A DNA stretch of 20,969 bases, from NCBI GenBank assembly GCA_964617995.1, contig CAZTXD010000055.1, forward strand, positions 1 to 20,969, written 5' to 3'. A program made the translations under genes and the position numbers. The notes below the pieces were generated by a model. That model ran no database searches. It was not told where the DNA came from and was given only the letters and a program-made list of their open reading frames with translations. The stretch comes from CAZTXD01 sp964617995. Lineage in GTDB: Bacteria > Actinomycetota > Acidimicrobiia > Spongiisociales > ZC4RG35. The stretch's first letter is position 1; every line of letters begins with the position of its first letter. Of this stretch, positions 14,654 through 20,969 are shown in pieces.

Positions 14654-15535
14654 TCAGCTCCCGAAGATGTCTTCGACGAGGTCTCCCTCGAAAAGGTTGT
14701 TGATCGTTATACCGTCGGTGTCGACTTCCACGAAGTCCTCAGGCACCAGCGTCAGCCACACCGATCCGTTCTCAAAAGCGTAGACGAAACGCTCGGCTTG
14801 TTCAGGGTCGACCTCGAGGGTGAACACGGTCGGTGGGATGGTCGGCTCGCCATCGGCGGCCTCGCCTTCCGGCGTGACCGTCACCTCCTGGCGGGCGCCC
14901 TCCTCGGGGCGCACGTCGCGTCCCACTGCCAGCACCGGTATTCCCTGGAGGACGTAGCGGGTGAGGGTCACCACCTCGGTGTCCTCTTCGGGCTCCTCGC
15001 CTTCCTCGTCCTCGGTGGGGATGCCAAAGCCGGGGGCGAACTCGGGCAGGAGCGTGAATTCGATGTCGATGGTGAGGATGGCGTTGATCCGATCGCCCGG
15101 CTGCACGAACCCGTTGACACCGCGGATCTGATCGGTGGAGACGGTGAGAGCCTGCTTGCCCGACGGGATCTGCTCGGCCAGCGGGGTGATGTCGACGGTC
15201 AGGGCCACCCACTGGTCGGCGGTGAGGATCTGGTTGTTGGCGATGGGACCCACCGCCACCCGGCCCGAGATCACGGCGTTGAGCTCGTCCTCGGACTGGA
15301 TGAAACCGTCGGGGACGTCGGTGACCTGGTCTTCGGATATCACCCACATGGGTGTCTGCAGGAACAGGTCCCCGTCCTGGCCCTCCGGCACCGACTGGGT
15401 GGCCCGGAAGACAACGACCCGCTCCTGGGCCGCGTCGATCTCGCCTTGATAGTTGCGGATGAACGTGAAGACCGCGAACGCCGCCACACCGGCCAGAAGC
15501 AACGCGACGAGCAGTACCAGTGCTCTCCTACCCAT
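14654..15535 (-). CDS. cpaB: Flp pilus assembly protein CpaB/RcpC
   Basis: This is a 293-aa CpaB/RcpC protein with one N-terminal membrane anchor (residues 5-26, ALVLLVALLLAGVAAFAVFTF) and an extracytoplasmic region. A SAF-like domain is seen in VVVFRATQSVPEGQ to GPIANNQILTADQW. The RcpC core contains GKQALTVSTDQIRGVNGFVQ and PGDRINAILT, then TRYVLQGIPVLAVGRDV and VFTLEVDPEQAERFVYAFENG. An acidic insert (EDEEGEEPEEDTE) sits between them. In diderms CpaB works with a secretin; here no secretin gene is present. The ATG at 15535 follows the ribosome binding site AAGGAAAC. It is the first gene of the operon. Confidence 0.93.
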   Translation of the reverse strand: MGRRALVLLVALLLAGVAAFAVFTFIRNYQGEIDAAQERVVVFRATQSVPEGQDGDLFLQTPMWVISEDQVTDVPDGFIQSEDELNAVISGRVAVGPIANNQILTADQWVALTVDITPLAEQIPSGKQALTVSTDQIRGVNGFVQPGDRINAILTIDIEFTLLPEFAPGFGIPTEDEEGEEPEEDTEVVTLTRYVLQGIPVLAVGRDVRPEEGARQEVTVTPEGEAADGEPTIPPTVFTLEVDPEQAERFVYAFENGSVWLTLVPEDFVEVDTDGITINNLFEGDLVEDIFGS

Positions 15536-15718
15536 GGAGTTTCCTTACCTTGTTGACTCGATTAGTGGATTTCCAGACGTGGCTTGCCGAACGCCTGGCC
15601 GGGGATGGTACCCGGGGTCATTGGCGGTATCCGGCATTGCGCACGGCCTCAATTGTCGGCTGTGCGTCCCACCGGCTGAACCCATTTGTCCCCATGGGGA
15701 GAAAGCGATCCCGGCCCC
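15536..15718 (-). promoter_or_regulatory. Long 5' leader of the cpaB operon
   Basis: The predicted mRNA has about 180 nt before cpaB. It can form a hairpin at 15665-15641 (GCACAGCC with GGCCGTGC, one mismatch), a CCGGG/CCCGG hairpin at 15615-15599 and other short stems, then the AAGGAAAC ribosome binding site. No open reading frame with a convincing start lies in it. Together with the promoter it fills most of the 311-bp gap between rpsA and cpaB. I found no clear terminator for rpsA there. A regulatory RNA is possible but the fold does not match a riboswitch class that I can name. Confidence 0.35.
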
Positions 15719-15724
15719 GCCCGG

Positions 15725-15753
15725 AAGGTACCCAGACACCACCCTCCGGTCAA
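15725..15753 (-). promoter_or_regulatory. SigA-type promoter of the tad operon
   Basis: On the minus strand TTGACC (15753-15748) and TACCTT (15730-15725) are separated by 17 nt, close to the TTGACA-N17-TANNNT consensus. It points toward cpaB and would start the transcript near 15718. This is the best promoter match in the window. Confidence 0.6.
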
Positions 15754-15846
15754 GGTCCCGAACCCGAAATAGGCCTGCCGCTCCAGACGCAGGGCCCCAA
15801 CTGGTCGCCCCCGGGCACGGAACGTGGAACCCGTCTCCCAGCGTGG

Positions 15847-17364
15847 CTAGCGGCGGCCTATTCCACGCTCCTTGAGCTCTTGGAGGATCGCCTCCAGTGA
15901 GGCGTCCACCGGCATCGGCGGCGGCTCCTCCTCCTTGGGCCCGAACTCCCGCTCGAACTCCCGACGCGGAGGACGACTGGGAGTGGACGTGGCCCGTGCC
16001 CGCTCCTGTCGCTCCTCCCAATCGGGCAGAGCCTGCTTGATGGAAAGCGAGATGCGCCGTCGCTCGTCTTCCTTCTCGGTGATCTTCGTGCGCACCGTCT
16101 GGCCGATCGACAGCTCCAGCTCCGGTGACTCGACCCGGTGGACGGCGATCTCGGACACGTGAACGAGTCCCTCGACCCCGTCGACGACCGACACGAAGGC
16201 ACCGAACGGCACCGTCTTGGTGACGACTCCCTCGACGATGTCGCCGACCTCGTACTCCCGGGAGAAGACGTCCCACGGGTCCTCGAGGGTCTCACGGATA
16301 GACAGCGAGATGCGTTCCCGGTCGCGGTCGACGTCGAGCACCTTGACCGTCACCTCGTCGCCGACGTTGACGACCTCCGAAGGATGGTTGACGTGCTGCC
16401 ACGACAGCTCGGACACGTGGACGAGGCCGTCCATGCCGCCGAGGTCGACGAAGGCGCCGAACGCCACCACCGACGACACGGTGCCGGCGCGGACCTCGCC
16501 CTCCTGGAGATCGTCGAGGAACGTCTGGCGCTGTTCGGCCTGCTCCTCCTCCAGGTAGGCCCGGCGACTCAGGACCACGTTGTTGCGGTTGCGGTCGAGC
16601 TCGATCACCTTCGCCTCGATCTCCTGGCCGATGAACGGGTCGAGATCGCGGACGCGGCGCAGATCCACCAGCGACGCGGGCAGGAAGCCGCGCAAGCCGA
16701 TGTCGACGATGAGACCACCCTTGACGACCTCGATAACCGTCCCCTTCACGGTCTCCTGGGAGTGGGCGATCTCCTGGATGCGGCCCCAGGCGCGCTCGTA
16801 TTGAGCTCGCTTCTTGGAGAGGATGAGCCGACCCTCGTCATCCTCCTTGTTGAGGACGAGGGCTTCGACCCGTTCGCCGACTGAGATGATCTGGGAGGGG
16901 TCGACCTGGTTGCGGATGGACAACTCTTCGGTGGGGATGAGCCCCTCGGACTTGTAGCCGATGTCCACCATGGCTCCGTCGGCGTCGACCGACACCACTG
17001 AGCCGATCACGATGTCGCCTTCGTTGAACTCGAGGACGGTGTGGGCGATGGCCGCCTCGAAGTCGTCGATGATGTCGTCGGGAAGCTCATCGATGTTGGG
17101 GGCTTCGATGGGAGACGGGCTCACGTAGGGCTTCGTCCCGGAAGGGCCGCCACCCTTGGTCTCGGCCTCCGAGGGCTCGCCGTCCTCGGATGGGGCTTCG
17201 CTGCCGGGTGTCTGCTCGGCCGGAGTTGCCTCGGCGGGGGTCTCTTCGGCCGGCTGATCGGAAGAGGTGGGTACTTCGGGGGCGGAATCCTCCGCCTGGG
17301 TCTCGGGCGCCTCGTCGTTGGCTTCGGCCGGCTCGACGGGCGCGGTCTCTCGCTCGGTGGACAT
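15847..17364 (-). CDS. rpsA: 30S ribosomal protein S1
   Basis: This 505-aa S1 protein helps mRNA bind the 30S subunit. Four S1 RNA-binding repeats lie at about 115-186, 203-271, 287-358 and 371-443. The third (TVSSVVAFGAFVDLGGMDGL) and fourth (VVTKTVPFGAFVSVVDGVEG) match the consensus best. Four repeats, rather than the six of E. coli, is normal for Actinomycetota. The first 95 residues are an acidic, Pro/Ala/Glu-rich, probably disordered extension, longer than in mycobacterial S1. The ATG at 17364 is chosen although GGAGGT lies 14 nt away, a rather long spacing; no closer start in frame exists. Downstream on the same strand is the tad operon. Confidence 0.96.
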   Translation of the reverse strand: MSTERETAPVEPAEANDEAPETQAEDSAPEVPTSSDQPAEETPAEATPAEQTPGSEAPSEDGEPSEAETKGGGPSGTKPYVSPSPIEAPNIDELPDDIIDDFEAAIAHTVLEFNEGDIVIGSVVSVDADGAMVDIGYKSEGLIPTEELSIRNQVDPSQIISVGERVEALVLNKEDDEGRLILSKKRAQYERAWGRIQEIAHSQETVKGTVIEVVKGGLIVDIGLRGFLPASLVDLRRVRDLDPFIGQEIEAKVIELDRNRNNVVLSRRAYLEEEQAEQRQTFLDDLQEGEVRAGTVSSVVAFGAFVDLGGMDGLVHVSELSWQHVNHPSEVVNVGDEVTVKVLDVDRDRERISLSIRETLEDPWDVFSREYEVGDIVEGVVTKTVPFGAFVSVVDGVEGLVHVSEIAVHRVESPELELSIGQTVRTKITEKEDERRRISLSIKQALPDWEERQERARATSTPSRPPRREFEREFGPKEEEPPPMPVDASLEAILQELKERGIGRR

Positions 17365-17424
17365 GAGTAGTTGGTTTACCTCCAAAGGGAATTGCTCCAC
17401 GCGCGAAGACGTGGGCGTGGTTTC

Positions 17425-17454
17425 AGGCTAACAGGCGCCGTATTACAGGGGCAA
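17425..17454 (-). promoter_or_regulatory. Candidate rpsA promoter
   Basis: TTGCCC (17454-17449) and TAGCCT (17430-17425) on the minus strand are 18 nt apart, giving a start near 17418 and a leader of about 54 nt that includes a CCACG/CGTGG hairpin and the GGAGGT site. The match is moderate. Confidence 0.4.
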
Positions 17455-17491
17455 AGGGTTTGGCTCACCGACCCTGTCACACCGACTCGGG

Positions 17492-17755
17492 ATGATCTGC
17501 CTCTATGGCCAAAGAGAGGGTGCCCGGTCCCGGCGAGCGCGTGAACTGAGAAGGAGGCTCACCGAGACCGAGGCCCTTGTCTGGAGTGAGCTGAGCCGAC
17601 GTCAAATGGGCTGTCGACTACGTCGGCAGGCGCCGATCGGCCCCTTCGTCGTGGATTTCGTAGGCAACGGATTCGCTGTCCCAGCCCCCTACCTCGCTTC
17701 GCGGGGGCCCCTTCCCCCACTTCGTGGGGGACAATTGGTCGGGGTCAGTCCTTGA
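17492..17755 (+). pseudogene. Truncated DUF559 (endonuclease-like) gene
   Basis: The first 55 residues match the start of DUF559 proteins, small proteins with a predicted restriction-endonuclease-like fold. They read RARELRRRLTETEALVWSELSRRQMG, then LRRQAPIGPFVVDFVGN. A complete DUF559 protein is about 110-120 residues and continues with the catalytic Glu and Asp region after VDFVC. Here homology stops at VDFVGN and the frame runs into a palindromic repeat, which encodes an unrelated tail ending at 17755 inside the 3' end of polA. The product would lack most of the active site. It is divergent from rpsA and convergent with polA. Confidence 0.7.
17685..17740. repeat. Palindromic REP-like element, copy B
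   Basis: CCCCCTACC is followed by the hairpin CCTCGC-TTC-GCGGGG and then CCCCCAC-TTC-GTGGGGG (17714-17730) and ACAATT. The order of parts matches the element at 5943-5996. It sits exactly where DUF559 homology ends and just after the polA stop, so it may also terminate polA transcripts. Confidence 0.5.
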
Positions 17756-20363
17756 CCTCGGCGAGGTTGGCGCCGGTGCCGATGTCGACACGGAGGGGGA
17801 CGTCGAGCTCGGCGACGCTCTCCATCACATCGACGGTGAGTCGCTTCAGCTCCTCCAGCTCCTCGGGGGGAGCCTCCAGCACCAGCTCGTCGTGGACCTG
17901 GAGAAGCAGCGTCGATGACATCTTCGCCGCGCGCAGCTCCCGGTCGAGGGCGATCATTGCCAGCTTGATGATGTCGGCGGCGGTGCCCTGCACGGGGGCG
18001 TTGAGGGCCATCCGCTCGCCCATCTGACGGATCCGGTAGTTGTCGCTCTTCAGCTCCGGCAGGTAGCGACGGCGCCCGAACAGAGTGGTGGTGTACCCCT
18101 GGTTTCGGGCCTGGGAGACGACACCCTGCATGAACGCCTTCACGTCGGGAAACTGCTCGAAGTAGGTCTCGATGTGGTGGGCGGCCTCATCCCGGGGGAT
18201 CCCCAAGCGGGACGCCAATCCGAAGGCCTCCATCCCGTAGAGGAGCCCGAAGTTGATCATCTTCGCCCGCCGGCGCATCTCCGGCTGGACCTCCTCGGGT
18301 GGCACCCCCCACACCCGGGCGGCTGTGGCGGTGTGGATGTCGAGGTCGGTGGTGTTGAAGGCGTCCAGGAGCCCCTGGTCACCGCTCATGTGGGCCAGGA
18401 CCCTCAGTTCGATCTGGGAGTAGTCGGCCACGAGGAAGACCCAGCCCTCGGCCGGCACGAAAGCCCGTCGGATGGTACGACCCGTCTCCGACCGCACGGG
18501 GATGTTCTGCAGGTTGGGCCGGTCCGAGGACAGCCTTCCGGTGGTGGCGGCCATCTGGTTGAACCGGGTGTGGAGGCGGTCGTCGGCGTCGACGAGGGGC
18601 AGGTAGCCGTCGACGTAGGTGGAGCGGAGCTTCTCCAGCTCGCGGTAGCGGAGGAGCCCCTCGACGATGGGATGGTCGAGCTTCTCCAGCACCGACGCGT
18701 CCGTGGAGGGTTTTCCCGTGGATGTCTTCTTGTGGACGGGCAGCTCCAGCTTCTCATAGAGCACATGGCGGAGCTGATCGGTCGAGTTGACGTTGAACGG
18801 GTCGCCGGCGATGTCGTGTACCTGCTTCTCCAACTCCACCAGCTCGGTGCGTAGGTCCTCGCCCATGCCTTCCAGGTAGGGGCGGTCGACGCCGATGCCC
18901 ACCAGCTCCATCCTGGCCAGCACCGGCACCAGCGGCAGCTCGAAGCGTTCGAACAGGTCCCGTTCGTCGCGGGCGTCGAGCTCGTCCCACATGCGTGCGG
19001 CCAGCCTGTCGATGGCCGCCACCCGTCGCCCCGCCGCTTCCAGGTCGGGTCCGGTTTCGAAGGGAAGGGTGCCGGTCTCCCCCTCCTCTGTGTCCGGCGA
19101 GTCGAGCTCCAGCCCCAGATACCGTCCCGCCACGTCCGCCAGGTCGTAGTTGCGTGACGAAGGGTTGAGGACGTAGGCAGCCAGGGCCGTGTCCATCGCC
19201 GGGGCTCCGACCTCGAACCCGGCGTCGAGGAGGACCCGAGATGCCTCCTTCACGTCGTGGCCGACCAGCACCAGCTCCGGCGAAGTCATCGCCTCCGCCA
19301 GGGGTCTCAGATCGGCCAGAGGCACGACGACGGCCCGGTCCTCCCCGCCGGCGAACGCCAGACCGAATGGCTCGCCTCCGTCGGCGACGACATCCACCAC
19401 CAACCGCCCCGTCTCCGCCAGCGCCTTCACCTCGTCGGGTTCGGTGACGATGCGGACGTCGATGTCGAGGACCTCCACCGGGATGTCACCGGCGATCGGT
19501 TGGACCTCGAGGAGGTCTTCCCACAGCGAGTGGAACTCGAGGCTGTCGAAGAGCTTCTTTACCGACGCCTGCTCCCACTCCCCTCGCTTGAGGGATTCGG
19601 GGTCGAGATCGAGGTCCACGTCCGACACCAGCGCCATCAGCTCCCGGTTCAAGAACACCTGCTCTCGTGCTGCCGCCAGGTTCTCCCGCAGCTTGGGGGA
19701 CTGGTCCTCCAGCGCCTCGTATATGCCTTCCAGCGAGCCGTGGGCGACGAGCAGCTTCGCGGCCGTCTTCTCGCCCACACCCGTGACTCCCGGGAGGTTG
19801 TCGGAGGTGTCTCCCCGCAGGGCGGCGTACTCCACATACCTCTCCGGCCCGATGCCGTAGCGGTCGGTGACGTACTCGGCGTCGGCGATGACCGTGTCGG
19901 TGATGCCCCGGCGCGTGTACAGCACCTTCACCTGGTCGTCGATGAGCTGGAAGGCATCGCGGTCTCCGGTGACTATCAGCACGTCCCAGCCGTCGTCGAC
20001 GGCCCGGGCGGTCAGCGTGGCGATGAGATCGTCGGCCTCGAACCCCTCCAGGCGGACCTGGGGGATGTGGAGGGTGTCGAGCACCTCGTCGATGAGCGGG
20101 AGCTGGCCGCGGAACAGGTCGGGAGCCTTGTCGCGCTGGGCCTTGTATTCGGGGTAGCGCTCGGTCCGGAACGACTTGCGCGACACGTCCCAGGCCACGG
20201 CCAGGCCCTCGGGATGGTGATCGCCCAGCAGCTTGATGAGCATCCTGGTGAAGCCGTACACCGCATTGGTCACCTGGCCGGAGGTGGTGGCGAGATCATC
20301 GGGGAGCGCGAAGAAGGCGCGATAGGCGATGGAGTTGCCGTCGAGTAGCGCGAGTGTCGGCAT
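17745..20363 (-). CDS. polA: DNA polymerase I
   Basis: This 872-aa DNA polymerase I fills gaps in repair and processes Okazaki fragments. The 5' nuclease domain (about 1-290) starts LALLDGNSIAYRAFFALPDD and includes VRLEGFEADDLIATL and GDTSDNLPGVTGVGEKTAAK. The middle domain keeps the 3'-5' exonuclease fold but has DVV (324-326) where active enzymes have DxE, so proofreading is probably lost, as in other actinobacterial and thermophile PolA. The polymerase domain has motif A DYSQIELRVLAH (Asp647), motif B RRRAKMINFGLLYGM and motif C QVHDELVLE (Asp825), all intact. The ATG at 20363 begins at the normal PolA N-terminus; an upstream extension in frame reads through non-homologous repeat sequence. 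No clear ribosome binding site precedes it. Confidence 0.97.
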   Translation of the reverse strand: MPTLALLDGNSIAYRAFFALPDDLATTSGQVTNAVYGFTRMLIKLLGDHHPEGLAVAWDVSRKSFRTERYPEYKAQRDKAPDLFRGQLPLIDEVLDTLHIPQVRLEGFEADDLIATLTARAVDDGWDVLIVTGDRDAFQLIDDQVKVLYTRRGITDTVIADAEYVTDRYGIGPERYVEYAALRGDTSDNLPGVTGVGEKTAAKLLVAHGSLEGIYEALEDQSPKLRENLAAAREQVFLNRELMALVSDVDLDLDPESLKRGEWEQASVKKLFDSLEFHSLWEDLLEVQPIAGDIPVEVLDIDVRIVTEPDEVKALAETGRLVVDVVADGGEPFGLAFAGGEDRAVVVPLADLRPLAEAMTSPELVLVGHDVKEASRVLLDAGFEVGAPAMDTALAAYVLNPSSRNYDLADVAGRYLGLELDSPDTEEGETGTLPFETGPDLEAAGRRVAAIDRLAARMWDELDARDERDLFERFELPLVPVLARMELVGIGVDRPYLEGMGEDLRTELVELEKQVHDIAGDPFNVNSTDQLRHVLYEKLELPVHKKTSTGKPSTDASVLEKLDHPIVEGLLRYRELEKLRSTYVDGYLPLVDADDRLHTRFNQMAATTGRLSSDRPNLQNIPVRSETGRTIRRAFVPAEGWVFLVADYSQIELRVLAHMSGDQGLLDAFNTTDLDIHTATAARVWGVPPEEVQPEMRRRAKMINFGLLYGMEAFGLASRLGIPRDEAAHHIETYFEQFPDVKAFMQGVVSQARNQGYTTTLFGRRRYLPELKSDNYRIRQMGERMALNAPVQGTAADIIKLAMIALDRELRAAKMSSTLLLQVHDELVLEAPPEELEELKRLTVDVMESVAELDVPLRVDIGTGANLAEVKD

Positions 20364-20370
20364 GCTCAGG

Positions 20371-20398
20371 GAGTCGGTGGTAGGTAGTCGGAAGTCGG
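20371..20398. repeat. Heptamer tandem repeat upstream of polA
   Basis: Four units with a 7-bp period (GAGTCGG, TGGTAGG, TAGTCGG, AAGTCGG) lie in the 40-bp gap between the small coiled-coil gene and polA, where a ribosome binding site would be expected. Confidence 0.55.
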
Positions 20399-20403
20399 AT
20401 GGG

Positions 20404-20682
20404 TCACTTGTCCTCGAGTCTCGCGAGCAGCTTTCGGCGTGTGGCGTCCAGCTTGGCACGTCGACGGCGGATCACCGTCAGGGACTTCTCGAAGCGCATC
20501 ACATCCCGACGGGTCAGGCCCGCCTCCTCCCGGTCGATGTAGTTTCCGAGGGCCGCGTCGACCTGGGCGTCCTCGTCGATGGAGCGGTGCATCTCCAGTT
20601 CCTGGCGCACTGCCGCCTCCTCCTGGGCCAGCTCTTCGAGCCGGTCGGTGATCCGGAACAGGCGCTTGTGGAGTCGTCTCAT
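20404..20682 (-). CDS. Small coiled-coil protein of unknown function upstream of polA
   Basis: This 92-aa, highly charged, probably all-helical protein has no membrane segment. Residues 1-45 (RLFRITDRLEELAQEEAAVRQELEMHRS) and 60-92 (RFEKSLTVIRRRRAKLDATR) have heptad-like hydrophobic spacing that suggests a coiled coil. I do not recognise the family. It is in the same direction as polA, ending 40 bp before the polA ATG, so both may be one transcript. A -10-like TATCAT (20699-20694) 11 nt before the ATG would give a very short leader. The other frame over this stretch is compositionally poor, which favours this reading. It is divergent from tRNA-Leu. Confidence 0.65.
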   Translation of the reverse strand: MRRLHKRLFRITDRLEELAQEEAAVRQELEMHRSIDEDAQVDAALGNYIDREEAGLTRRDVMRFEKSLTVIRRRRAKLDATRRKLLARLEDK

Positions 20683-20719
20683 CGGTGTCGTCCATGATAT
20701 GGATCGGACCCCGGTCTTC

Positions 20720-20725
20720 TACACT
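20720..20725 (+). promoter_or_regulatory. -10 element of tRNA-Leu
   Basis: TACACT fits TANNNT and ends 9 nt before the first tRNA base. The -35 region is not clear. The same hexamer serves as the -10 candidate of the GT87-like gene. Confidence 0.4.
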
Positions 20726-20734
20726 CGTATCGGC

Positions 20735-20818
20735 GCCGGAGTGTTGGAATTGGTAGACAAGATGGACTCAAAATCCATTGTCCTCACGGGCGTGCGGGTT
20801 CGAGTCCCGCCTCCGGCA
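20735..20818 (+). tRNA. tRNA-Leu (anticodon CAA)
   Basis: The acceptor stem GCCGGAG pairs with CTCCGGC. The anticodon arm ATGGA-CTCAAAA-TCCAT presents CAA after the conserved T33, so it reads UUG leucine codons. A long variable arm (TGTCCTCACGGGCGT), typical of class II tRNAs, precedes the T arm GCGGG-TTCGAGT-CCCGC. The discriminator base is A, as required for Leu. The following bases are CCC, so CCA is not encoded and must be added. Confidence 0.95.
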
Positions 20819-20846
20819 CCCACGGTGGACCGGCAGGCAAATTCCA

Positions 20847-20860
20847 CGGACCATGGTCCG
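20847..20860. repeat. 14-bp perfect palindrome downstream of tRNA-Leu
   Basis: CGGACCATGGTCCG is a perfect palindrome 28 bp after the tRNA end, followed by a G-rich run. It may be a protein-binding site or part of a weak terminator. The rest of 20819-20969 shows no gene that I can support. Confidence 0.45.
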
Positions 20861-20969
20861 GGGGGCCTATCCTCCCTAAAGCAACGGTCACCTCCCGTCC
20901 ATCCTTTGCCGCATCCCCCACTCCCCCACTCCCTGGCTCAGGATGACGGATCACACGGGGTGGCCGTTG

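Noticed and set aside
15615..15650. Sigma-54 type promoter (TTGGCGG...TTGCG) in the rpsA-cpaB gap
   Set aside because: It is on the wrong strand for cpaB, the spacing is poor, no sigma-54 activator is nearby, and most Actinomycetota lack sigma-54.
5930..15680. Shared strings CCTCAATTGTC and GCGTCCCAC between the region near 5930 and the cpaB leader
   Set aside because: The strings are short, in a different order, and 11-mers of this kind are expected by chance in a window of this size.
20735..20818. tRNA-Leu as the attachment site of the pilus island
   Set aside because: The island lies between uvrB and rpsA, far from the tRNA, and I saw no repeat of the tRNA 3' end and no integrase gene.

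Overview
The window is high-GC DNA carrying housekeeping genes of clearly actinobacterial type: polA with a degenerate proofreading site, a four-domain rpsA with a long acidic N-terminal extension, and uvrB. Several genes also lack a Shine-Dalgarno sequence and have a -10 box placed for leaderless transcription. I infer Actinomycetota, possibly an Acidimicrobiia-like lineage, but nothing here fixes the class.

The right part (about 15.8-20.9 kb) holds rpsA, a truncated DUF559 gene, polA, a small coiled-coil protein and tRNA-Leu(CAA). The left edge holds the start of uvrB. In mycobacteria the order is polA-rpsA-coaE-uvrB. Here about 15 kb of pilus genes and associated genes lies between rpsA and uvrB, and no coaE is present.

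The inserted block is a Tad/Flp type IVc pilus locus. The minus-strand operon is cpaB/rcpC - cpaE - cpaF - (VWA domain fused to tadB) - tadC - a GT-C-like membrane protein. Its junctions are tight or overlapping from cpaF to the GT-C gene. A good SigA-type promoter lies upstream of a roughly 180-nt leader. Four small Flp pilin genes stand convergent to it on the plus strand. Three encode the same 61-residue protein and differ at only two silent positions. All four carry a related stem-loop starting 97-98 nt before the ATG. A decayed IS21-like insertion splits the pilin array.

Upstream of the pilins, in the same orientation, is a NarL/LuxR-type two-component pair (histidine kinase plus response regulator, ATGA overlap), a natural candidate regulator. 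Divergent from the kinase are two polytopic membrane glycosyltransferases, one GT87-like and one resembling STT3-type oligosaccharyltransferases, ending 26 bp before uvrB. With the GT-C gene at the end of the tad operon, three putative glycosyltransferases accompany the pilus, so surface glycosylation is plausible.

No TadE/TadF minor pilin, prepilin peptidase (TadV/CpaA) or secretin is visible. Lack of a secretin suits a monoderm; the peptidase and minor pilins must be encoded elsewhere or be absent. The least ordinary items are the VWA-TadB fusion with its cluster of N-X-S/T sequons, the homogenised pilin array with conserved leaders, and the split of the polA-rpsA-uvrB neighbourhood.
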